DNA of 12,822 bases from Oscillospiraceae bacterium (GTDB lineage: Bacteria > Bacillota > Clostridia > Oscillospirales > Ruminococcaceae). The translations under genes were made by a program, and so were the position numbers. Location of the stretch: positions 1 to 12,822 of the forward strand of contig JAFUWP010000276.1 in the NCBI GenBank assembly GCA_017483405.1. The letters are read 5' to 3'. The stretch's first letter is position 1. Each line of letters begins with the position of its first letter. This document shows, piece after piece, positions 7,631 to 12,822 of this stretch. The notes below the pieces were generated by a model. That model made no database searches. It saw nothing but the letters and a program-made list of their open reading frames with translations, and was not told the DNA's origin.

Positions 7631-8302
7631 TTATCTGTAAATTTCGCCCTTTGTCCAAGCCATATCCCAGAACTGATATTCATACTTACTGCAAATCACA
7701 ACAATGCGTTCCAGTTCCTGAATCTGTTCTTCGGTAAAGTTTTCGGTAAAGCGGTCACACATAGCAATCATCTCATCATTGCAGGCGCGATAGCCTTCGG
7801 AAGTGTAAGTGTTCACCCAGTCGGCATAGAATTCATGATGTTTGCTTTCCGGAAAATTCTTTTCGATATATTCGCCGATAAGCGCATAACTCCACGAACA
7901 TGCCAGCACCGCCGCGGTGATTTCAGCCAGTCCGCCCTTGAATCCGATGGAAATCATATAATTCGTATAAGATTCGTTATTGAGTGCCATCGGCGTAGAA
8001 TCAATCTTTTCCCTGTTAATGCCGAACTTCGCAAGATAACTCTGATGTACGGCATTTTCTGTATCGAGAGTTTCCGTAATCAGCCTGCTGAATGTTCTCA
8101 TATCGCTTTCCTTATCGGCGCAGATAACCCCCAGCGCAAATACTTTCGCATACTGCATCAGATATTTATGGTCCTGAATCATGTAGTATGCAAATTTTTC
8201 ATGTTCAAGAGTTCCGTCAGCAATTCCCTGCACAAACGGATGCGTATAATAACTTTCCCAAATCGGCAGAGCCGCCTGATATAATCTTTCTGAAACTTTC
8301 AT
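7631..8302 (-). CDS. tenA: Aminopyrimidine aminohydrolase / thiaminase II (TenA)
   Basis: TenA hydrolyses aminopyrimidine products of thiamine breakdown to HMP, and in vitro also cleaves thiamine. The 223-residue product matches Bacillus TenA numbering closely. Asp44 is in QDHKYL, and the nucleophile Cys135 is in ACSWSY with Tyr139. A conserved Glu (208) falls in KYEYQFWDMAW. The start at 8302 is preferred because GAGGAGG (8312-8318) sits 8-9 nt upstream and MKVSERLYQ is the family N-terminus. A longer frame to 8347 only adds non-conserved residues overlapping thiD. It lies 4 nt after the thiD stop as the last gene of the thi operon. TenA feeds HMP to ThiD. Confidence 0.94.
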   Translation of the reverse strand: MKVSERLYQAALPIWESYYTHPFVQGIADGTLEHEKFAYYMIQDHKYLMQYAKVFALGVICADKESDMRTFSRLITETLDTENAVHQSYLAKFGINREKIDSTPMALNNESYTNYMISIGFKGGLAEITAAVLACSWSYALIGEYIEKNFPESKHHEFYADWVNTYTSEGYRACNDEMIAMCDRFTENFTEEQIQELERIVVICSKYEYQFWDMAWTKGEIYR

Positions 8303-8306
8303 AGAT

Positions 8307-9110
8307 TCAAGCCTCCTCAGTGAACTGATTCTCGATTGCAAATGCATGATTCATAGGCCCTGAACCTTTTCCGAGATTCAGCATCGCCCCCAGCGCGCCG
8401 GAAATATATGCCTTTGCCCTTTCGACAGATTCCGGAACGGTGAACCCCTTCGCCAGATTGGACGCTATCGCACTGGAAAGCGTACATCCTGTACCATGCG
8501 TATTCGGATTGTCAATGCGTTTTCCTTCAAACCAGTGCGCTTCGCCCTGATAAATCAGGAAATCATTGGCATCATTCAGAGAATGACCGCCTTTCAGCAG
8601 AACCGCACAGCCATAATCTTCGGAAATTTTCTTTCCGGCCTGTTCCATATCGGAAACGCTTTTGATTTGCATACCGGTCAGTTCTTCAGCTTCGGGAATA
8701 TTTGGCGTGATGATTTCCGCAAGGGGTATCAGCTTTTCTTTGAGCGCAGTAATCGCATCTTCACTGATGAGTCTTGCACCGCTGGTCGCTACCATAACAG
8801 GGTCAAGCACGATATGCTTCGCCTGATATTGATTCAGCTTTTCCGCGATGATTTCAATCAGGGCAGATGACGAAACCATGCCGATTTTCACCGCATCCGG
8901 AAAAATATCCGTAAAGATGCAGTCAATCTGCTGGGCCAGAAATTCGGGTGTGGACTCCATAATCGAAACCACTCCGGTTGTATTCTGAGCCGTCAGCGCA
9001 GTGACCGCACTCATCGCGAATACGCCGTTCGCGGTCATGGTTTTGATGTCTGCCTGAATGCCAGCGCCTCCGCTGGAATCACTTCCAGCGATTGTTAATG
9101 CAGTTTTCAT
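8307..9110 (-). CDS. thiD: Hydroxymethylpyrimidine/phosphomethylpyrimidine kinase (ThiD)
   Basis: ThiD phosphorylates HMP twice to HMP-PP, the pyrimidine substrate of ThiE. The 267-residue product is a typical ribokinase-fold member. It has the N-terminal TIAGSDSSGGAGIQADIK substrate loop, LDPVMVATSG near residue 102, PNIPEAEELTG at about 136, and the anion-hole GTGC motif with Cys209. AAAGGAG (about 9121-9127) precedes the ATG by about 10 nt. The 88-nt gap to thiE upstream is the longest inside this operon and contains a hairpin (listed separately). Confidence 0.96.
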   Translation of the reverse strand: MKTALTIAGSDSSGGAGIQADIKTMTANGVFAMSAVTALTAQNTTGVVSIMESTPEFLAQQIDCIFTDIFPDAVKIGMVSSSALIEIIAEKLNQYQAKHIVLDPVMVATSGARLISEDAITALKEKLIPLAEIITPNIPEAEELTGMQIKSVSDMEQAGKKISEDYGCAVLLKGGHSLNDANDFLIYQGEAHWFEGKRIDNPNTHGTGCTLSSAIASNLAKGFTVPESVERAKAYISGALGAMLNLGKGSGPMNHAFAIENQFTEEA

Positions 9111-9150
9111 GATAAAAATAACTCCTTTCTGAAATGCATTAATTTTATAA

Positions 9151-9183
9151 AACGACAGAGAGTGGTGCTCCCAATCTGCCGTT
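9151..9183 (-). other. Hairpin in the thiE-thiD intercistronic gap
   Basis: On the minus strand AACGGCAGA (9183-9175) pairs with TCTGTCGTT (9159-9151) with one wobble. An inner GAG/CTC stem closes the CACCA loop. A short T-rich tract follows, too weak for a confident terminator. It may attenuate, stabilise or mark processing between thiE and thiD. Confidence 0.5.
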
Positions 9184-9198
9184 GTATATCAGGATGAT

Positions 9199-9849
9199 TT
9201 ATTTTTTTATATCACAGACAATCTGTTCCGATAATACCCGAAGTTCCTGACAGGCCTGCTGAATATCTTCCGCAGAGAAAATCGCAGTTATCACCGCGAT
9301 GCCGTCCATGCCAAGCCCTGAAATTTGGGAGATGTTTTCTTTTGTGATACCTCCGATAGCGACAACCGGAATCCGTACTGCCTGACAGATTTCCCGAAAC
9401 GTCTGATAATCAATCCGGATAGCATCCGTTTTTGTCGAGCTTGCGAACATCGCTCCAGAGCCGAGATAATCCGCGCCGTGATTCTGCGCATCAAGTGCCT
9501 GTTCGACAGTTTTCGCAGTCACACCGATGATTTTATCTTCTCCGAGCAGATTTCTGGCCTGTTCGACAGGCATGTCATTCTGCCCGATGTGAACGCCATC
9601 CGCACCGGATTTCAAAGCAATTTCGATATTATCATTAATCAGCAGGGGGACGTGATAAGCATGACAAACTTCTTTCAGCGCGATTGCTTCTTTCAGAAAG
9701 CTTTCTTCATCCAGATTTTTTTCACGGAGCTGAACACATGTGACTCCGCCTTTCAGTGCTTCTTCGACCTGCTGGACAAGTGTCTTTCCGCCGAGCCAAT
9801 GCCTGTCTGTAACAGCATAAAGACGCATCATTTCAGGATTGATTTTCAT
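9199..9849 (-). CDS. thiE: Thiamine phosphate synthase (ThiE)
   Basis: ThiE couples HMP-PP with thiazole phosphate to give thiamine phosphate. The 216-residue TIM-barrel protein shows YAVTDRHWLGG at the start, VQLREKN near residue 40, LLINDNIEIA, GVHIGQNDMP, GVTAKT, GSGAMFASSTKTDA and VVAIGGI, which line the diphosphate and pyrimidine sites. In the GSGAMF loop an Ala replaces the more usual Pro, a minor variation. AAAGGA (about 9860-9865) lies 10 nt before the ATG. The gene follows thiM by 21 nt. Confidence 0.96.
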   Translation of the reverse strand: MKINPEMMRLYAVTDRHWLGGKTLVQQVEEALKGGVTCVQLREKNLDEESFLKEAIALKEVCHAYHVPLLINDNIEIALKSGADGVHIGQNDMPVEQARNLLGEDKIIGVTAKTVEQALDAQNHGADYLGSGAMFASSTKTDAIRIDYQTFREICQAVRIPVVAIGGITKENISQISGLGMDGIAVITAIFSAEDIQQACQELRVLSEQIVCDIKK

Positions 9850-9870
9850 AACTATCCATTCCTTTCCGGA

Positions 9871-10695
9871 TTATCGGAATATCTGATAATCCGCTTTTCT
9901 ATCAAGAGTTTCAGCATCCATACGATACACGGCATCTATGATTCTGTTCCGGAAACTTGCATTGCCTTCATAAGGTGCAAGATGTTCCTGAGCGATTTCA
10001 CCGCTGACTCCCATCATACAGACTGCGGCAGCGGCTGATTCAGGAATTCGTTCCGGATTCGCCGTGATAAATGCCGCTGTCAGCGCAGAAAGCTGACATC
10101 CTGAACCCGTTACTGATTTCATCATAGAACAGCCGTTCCGGATGCAGTATGCCTGATGCTTATCCGCAATCACATCAATCTGTCCGGTGACAGCAAACAC
10201 TGTATTCTGTTCCGAAGCAATCGCTTTGATTAAATTTCTCATCTCCGGAAGATTTTCTTCCGTAATCCGGTCAGAACTGACAGCATCTACCCCGTGAGAT
10301 TTGGTTTCATGGCAGAATAATGCCTTGATTTCAGACAGATTTCCTCGGATAACATCAATCCGGATTTCATTCAGCAATAATCGGATAGATTCCGTTCTGA
10401 ATCGCGATGCCCCTGCCCCTACAGGGTCGAGCACGACAGGATGATGCAGTTCATTTGCGATTCTTCCAGATTTCCGCATGGCCGAAAGCTTATCCGGATT
10501 CAGTGTGCCCGTATTGAGCAGTAAACCGTCACATAATGCCGTGATTTCAGCAGATTCTTCCGGACAGTCCGCCATAATCGGCGAACCGCCCGAAGCTAAC
10601 AGAATATTGGCACAGTCATTCGCTGTAACATAATTCGTAATACAATGAATATGCGGTTTCCGTTCTCTGACCCGATGCAGGATTTCTCCGAACAT
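9871..10695 (-). CDS. thiM: Hydroxyethylthiazole kinase (ThiM)
   Basis: ThiM phosphorylates salvaged hydroxyethylthiazole, giving the thiazole phosphate used by ThiE. From the start at 10695 the product is 274 residues. It carries CITNYVTANDCANILLASGG near the N-terminus, NTGTL at 61-65, DPVGAGASRFR at 90-100, GNLSEIKAL at 118-126, and the catalytic TGSGC with Cys200. I prefer this start because it lies 4 nt after the thiW stop, the same spacing as thiD-tenA, and begins at the conserved region. An ATG at 10728 would add 11 residues and overlap thiW by 29 nt without a good ribosome site. Confidence 0.95.
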   Translation of the reverse strand: MFGEILHRVRERKPHIHCITNYVTANDCANILLASGGSPIMADCPEESAEITALCDGLLLNTGTLNPDKLSAMRKSGRIANELHHPVVLDPVGAGASRFRTESIRLLLNEIRIDVIRGNLSEIKALFCHETKSHGVDAVSSDRITEENLPEMRNLIKAIASEQNTVFAVTGQIDVIADKHQAYCIRNGCSMMKSVTGSGCQLSALTAAFITANPERIPESAAAAVCMMGVSGEIAQEHLAPYEGNASFRNRIIDAVYRMDAETLDRKADYQIFR

Positions 10696-10699
10696 GATT

Positions 10700-11206
10700 T
10701 CAGGATTCTTTCTGTAATTTGAGAACATTGGCTTTTCTGAGCGATTCCACCAGAATCACGGAAAGAATTGCCCCTCCGCAGGCGGAAATCAGGAACGGAA
10801 CAACATAAGCATAAAATGCAATCTGTCCGGCATCTTTTCCCATGATGAAAATCGCAATCGGATAGGCTGCCAGTCCGCCGAGTACTCCCGAACCGATGGC
10901 TTCGGCGATATAGGTCAGCCATGTATTTTTAGTTTTATAATACGTCAATCCGCAGAGAAGTGCGCCCAGCATACTGCTGAATGCCAGCGGTGTTCCGAGG
11001 CCGAGCAGATTACGGATAAGACTCGCCGCAAATGCGACTCCGACTCCATACCAAGGGCCTAACAGCACTGAACATAAAATATTTACCATGTGCTGAACCG
11101 GCGCGCATTTACTTCCGAATACCGGTATCGAAAACATACTTCCGACAACGGCGACAGCGCAGAGTACTCCTGCCAATACGATTTTTTTGGTTTTGTTCTG
11201 ATTCAT
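10700..11206 (-). CDS. thiW: ThiW, predicted thiazole-specific ECF transporter S component
   Basis: ThiW is the membrane substrate-capture subunit of an energy-coupling-factor transporter, predicted from TPP-riboswitch regulons to import the thiazole moiety. The 168-residue product is almost wholly hydrophobic, with five or six predicted membrane helices. It has the family signature near residues 28-60: IPVFGSKCAPVQHMVNIL followed by LLGPWYGVGVAFAASLIRN, and then LGLGTPLAFSSMLGALL. AAGGAG (11216-11221) is 9 nt from the ATG. The shared ECF energising subunits (EcfA, EcfA', EcfT) are not in this window and would be encoded elsewhere. It is the first gene after the riboswitch leader and sits next to thiM, which uses its cargo. 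Confidence 0.9.
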   Translation of the reverse strand: MNQNKTKKIVLAGVLCAVAVVGSMFSIPVFGSKCAPVQHMVNILCSVLLGPWYGVGVAFAASLIRNLLGLGTPLAFSSMLGALLCGLTYYKTKNTWLTYIAEAIGSGVLGGLAAYPIAIFIMGKDAGQIAFYAYVVPFLISACGGAILSVILVESLRKANVLKLQKES

Positions 11207-11213
11207 GATTCAT

Positions 11214-11240
11214 TTCTCCTTTTTGAAAGCTTTGAGAGAA
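11214..11240 (-). promoter_or_regulatory. Possible ribosome-binding-site sequestering hairpin of thiW
   Basis: Minus-strand TTCTCT (11240-11235) can pair with GGAGAA (11219-11214), which overlaps the AAGGAG of thiW. The same TTCTCTCA (11240-11233) can instead pair over 8 bp (one wobble) with either TGAGAGGA copy in the second RNA element (11315-11308 or 11263-11256). That gives a plausible translational switch. Confidence 0.4.
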
Positions 11241-11244
11241 CCGC

Positions 11245-11346
11245 AGATAACAGCGTCCTCTCAGAATAAAAACAATTATCCTGTCAATCGGTCGAAACTT
11301 ACTGGTTTCCTCTCACGCCGGAACACGGCTTCCCTCGCTGTTATCT
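11245..11346 (-). ncRNA. Second structured leader RNA upstream of thiW, TPP-aptamer-like but divergent
   Basis: On the minus strand a perfect 11-bp stem (11346-11336 with 11255-11245, AGATAACAGCG/CGCTGTTATCT) closes a branched domain. Inside are a GCCG/CGGC hairpin (11329-11317), a GAAAC/GTTTC hairpin (11309-11294) and a GGATAA-containing hairpin (11282-11263). In order, it shows a P3-like hairpin, TGAGA (11315-11311), an inserted hairpin, GACC (11293-11290), GGATAAT (11281-11275) and AGAGGA (11261-11256). The intact TPP aptamer upstream carries the matching TGAGA, inserted GGAAC/GTTCC hairpin, GACCC, GGATAAT and TAGGA. The conserved GCGTAGG-type element and the P2 pairing are poor, so it may be a variant, a decayed copy, or something else. 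Confidence 0.6.
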
Positions 11347-11400
11347 CAGGCAGAAGGCGCTCCCCAGCTGCCCGTTATGCAGTTTTTCTCCCCCTTTCAG

Positions 11401-11436
11401 AAGAAAAGAGACATTCCAGAAAAATCAGAATGTCTC
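11401..11436 (-). terminator. Intrinsic terminator of the TPP riboswitch
   Basis: Minus-strand GAGACATTC (11436-11428) pairs perfectly with GAATGTCTC (11416-11408) around an 11-nt loop, and TTTTCTT follows (11407-11401). It lies just after the TPP aptamer. A TACGG (11440-11436) at its base can pair with CCGTA inside the aptamer, a candidate antiterminator, though a short one. Confidence 0.88.
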
Positions 11437-11454
11437 CGTAATCATCAGATTTGC

Positions 11455-11545
11455 TTGACTTCCTACGGCGGCATTATCCGCATCAGGTAAAGGGTCGGAA
11501 CTTTGCTGTTCCCTCTCAGCCTGAAAGACAAGCTCCCCTGTTCAG
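11455..11545 (-). promoter_or_regulatory. TPP (Thi-box) riboswitch controlling the thi operon
   Basis: The minus strand shows the conserved thiamine pyrophosphate aptamer in order: GGGGAGC (11538-11532), CTGAGA (11519-11514), an inserted GGAAC/GTTCC hairpin (11512-11497), ACCC (11495-11492), CCTGATG (11487-11481), GGATAATGCC (11479-11470) and CGTAGGA (to about 11461). The terminator that follows indicates an OFF switch acting on transcription: TPP binding should stop RNA polymerase before thiW. Confidence 0.97.
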
Positions 11546-11551
11546 TGATAT

Positions 11552-11560
11552 ATTATATCA
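11552..11560 (-). promoter_or_regulatory. Extended -10 promoter of the thi operon, within a palindrome
   Basis: Minus strand reads TGATATAAT (11560-11552), an extended -10 with no good -35. The predicted start is about 11545, just before the aptamer. A 15-nt perfect palindrome (11546-11560, centre 11553) covers it, which may be chance in AT-rich DNA or an operator. Confidence 0.55.
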
Positions 11561-11616
11561 TATAAATATTTCTAAAATATGAATTTTTTATGATATATTT
11601 ATGAACAAACAGAAAC

Positions 11617-11645
11617 TTTACTTTTTTCAAATTCTGTGCTATAAT
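11617..11645 (+). promoter_or_regulatory. Sigma-70-type promoter for the RNA methyltransferase gene
   Basis: A perfect TATAAT -10 (11640-11645) lies 17 nt after TTTACT (11617-11622), a fair -35. The start of transcription should fall near 11652, leaving a short leader that carries the AGGAGGA ribosome site (11660-11666). It diverges from the thi promoter across AT-rich DNA. Confidence 0.8.
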
Positions 11646-11673
11646 AAAGCAAAAACATCAGGAGGATTTTTTC

Positions 11674-12501
11674 ATGATAATCGAAATCGATAACTTATCC
11701 GCTCCCGAATTACAGCCGTTTCTGTGTACAAACGAGAATCAGCTTCTGCACTGGAATGAACCGGAACAGGGGCTTTTCATCGCAGAAAGCCCGAAAGTCA
11801 TCCGCCGCGCACTTGCCGCCGGATATGCGCCGATTTCCCTGCTGTGTGAGAGAAAATATATTTCCGGTCAGGCACGGGATATTATCGAACAATGCGGAGA
11901 AATTCCGGTCTACACCGCGGATTCCGATATTCTGACAGAAATCACCGGATTCAAGCTGACACAGGGTGTTCTGTGTGCCATGCGGCGGCATCCTCTGCCT
12001 GATGCCGAACAAATTTGTCAGAATGCTTCGCGAATTGCCGTTCTGGAAGATATTATGAATCAGACCAATGTCGGAGCGATTTTCCGTTCCGCGGCCGCGC
12101 TGGGGATGGATGCCGTTCTGCTGACTCCTGCTTGCAGTGACCCGTTATACAGACGTTCCGTGCGTGTCAGCATGGGAACGGTATTCCAGATTCCGTGGGC
12201 ATATCTGGACAGGAATTCTCCTGATTATGTCACATTCCTGAAAGAAAAATCATTCCGGACAGCGGCAATGGCTCTCCGGAATGATACGCTGTGTATTGAT
12301 GATGAAAGACTTTCTTCCGCTTCACGGCTTGCCGTGATTCTCGGTACGGAGGGCGATGGCCTGAAAGAATCCACTATCGTGAACTGTGACTATACTGTCA
12401 AAATTCCGATGTTTCATGATGTCGATTCCCTGAATGTCGCCGCCGCGAGTGCTGTCGCCTTCTGGGAACTGCGGAAGAAAACAGAAACTTATCCGAAATA
12501 A
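11674..12501 (+). CDS. SpoU/TrmH-family 2'-O-ribose RNA methyltransferase
   Basis: This is an SAM-dependent 2'-O-ribose methyltransferase of the SPOUT class acting on rRNA or tRNA. The exact target cannot be read from sequence. The 275-residue product has an N-terminal substrate-binding region (about 1-110), then the trefoil-knot domain. Motif 1 is NQTNVGAIFRSA at 129-140, motif 2 LGTEGDGL at 223-230, and motif 3 IPMFHDVDSLNVAAA at 244-258. Arg138, Glu226 and Asn254 fit the conserved catalytic and SAM-site positions. Length fits the RlmB/TsnR-like subgroup. An AGGAGGA site and own promoter mark it as a separate unit. The 3' end overlaps a convergent gene by 13 nt. Confidence 0.9.
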   Translation: MIIEIDNLSAPELQPFLCTNENQLLHWNEPEQGLFIAESPKVIRRALAAGYAPISLLCERKYISGQARDIIEQCGEIPVYTADSDILTEITGFKLTQGVLCAMRRHPLPDAEQICQNASRIAVLEDIMNQTNVGAIFRSAAALGMDAVLLTPACSDPLYRRSVRVSMGTVFQIPWAYLDRNSPDYVTFLKEKSFRTAAMALRNDTLCIDDERLSSASRLAVILGTEGDGLKESTIVNCDYTVKIPMFHDVDSLNVAAASAVAFWELRKKTETYPK

Positions 12502-12822
12502 TTCAGAATGGAAATGGCTCTCATGACATGACTGTCATCCAGTCCGTAGATATGCTGAGGCTGGTCATCGACCATAACCGTCCGGCGCGTCTGCACCAGA
12601 AAATATCTGAGCCACTGCCAGTTATAGTCATCATCATCCAGAATGACAAAACTTTTCGTGCAGGGTCTGTCTAACAGCCATGCCCGAATTTCGAGCGGTC
12701 TGCCGTTTTCTCCGAGCAGGCTGTAGGGCGTGAATCCGGATAATTTCAGGTCATACTGATACAGATATTTATGAAATAATTTCAGATTTTCGCTTTCACC
12801 GGCACTGATTAATTCTTCCAGA
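12489..12822 (-). CDS. HAD-like protein, Swiss Army Knife RNA-repair type (5' part missing)
   Basis: I translated the minus strand from base 12821 to the TAA at 12491-12489, giving 110 open codons that continue past the window edge. The visible C-terminal half reads GFTPYSLLGENGRPLEIRAWL, then FVILDDDDY, a variable stretch, IYGLDDSHVMRAISILN and stop. This order fits the C-terminal half of the HAD domain found in Swiss Army Knife RNA-repair proteins: GxTP, EIxxWL, the acidic VILDDD, and a GL-D-x-AIxILN end. The N-terminal nucleophile motif (DxDGV type) would lie outside the window, so catalytic competence cannot be judged. It converges on and overlaps the methyltransferase gene by 13 nt. Confidence 0.75.
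   Translation of the reverse strand, partial: LEELISAGESENLKLFHKYLYQYDLKLSGFTPYSLLGENGRPLEIRAWLLDRPCTKSFVILDDDDYNWQWLRYFLVQTRRTVMVDDQPQHIYGLDDSHVMRAISILNYFG

Noticed and set aside
9325..10038. A 237-codon plus-strand frame opposite thiE and thiM
   Set aside because: Both thi genes have complete family motifs on the minus strand, and this frame has no start context.
11245..11400. T-box, SAM, cobalamin or FMN riboswitch for the second leader element
   Set aside because: I could not find the T-box AGGGTGG core or the conserved cores of the other classes. Only the TPP-type signatures fit, and only partly.
11205..11441. A 78-codon plus-strand frame inside the thi leader
   Set aside because: It lies opposite the riboswitch terminator and the second structured RNA, its ATG has no ribosome site, and its composition does not look coding.

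Overview
The window looks like a piece of a low-to-moderate GC Clostridia chromosome. The best guess is the Ruminococcaceae/Oscillospiraceae (Ruminococcus-like). The reasons are strong AGGAGG-type ribosome binding sites, a TTG start, a TPP riboswitch with an intrinsic terminator, ThiW/TenA-type thiamine salvage, and tandem cytosolic BspA-type leucine-rich-repeat genes. The genus is inference. No tRNA, rRNA, CRISPR array or insertion sequence was seen.

Plus strand, 1-7580: a co-directional, tightly packed run. It starts with the cut-off end of tsaE and then tsaB (t6A tRNA modification). Three tandem paralogous LRR genes follow with 11-nt gaps, then rpiB (pentose phosphate isomerase) and upp (uracil salvage). 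After upp come four genes of uncertain role: a 232-residue unknown abutting upp, a 100-residue unknown, a metallo-beta-lactamase-fold/GNAT fusion, and a helical protein with one hydrophobic segment. A strong two-way terminator hairpin at 7587-7627 ends this block and faces the thiamine operon.

Minus strand, 11557 down to 7631: a thiamine salvage operon read thiW-thiM-thiE-thiD-tenA. ThiW is a predicted thiazole transporter S component. ThiM phosphorylates the thiazole. TenA regenerates hydroxymethylpyrimidine (HMP) from damaged thiamine, ThiD phosphorylates it, and ThiE joins the two halves. The 340-nt leader holds a textbook TPP riboswitch followed by an intrinsic terminator. A second folded RNA element lies next to the thiW ribosome binding site. 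It is closed by a perfect 11-bp stem and carries degenerate TPP-aptamer-like signatures in the right order, together with a plausible switch that would sequester the ribosome binding site. This second element is the most interesting thing in the window.

Plus strand, 11617-12501: a SpoU/TrmH-family RNA methyltransferase with its own clear promoter, divergent from the thi operon. Its 3' end overlaps the 3' end of a convergent minus-strand gene. That gene is cut by the window edge, and its visible C-terminal part looks like the HAD domain of the Swiss Army Knife RNA-repair type.
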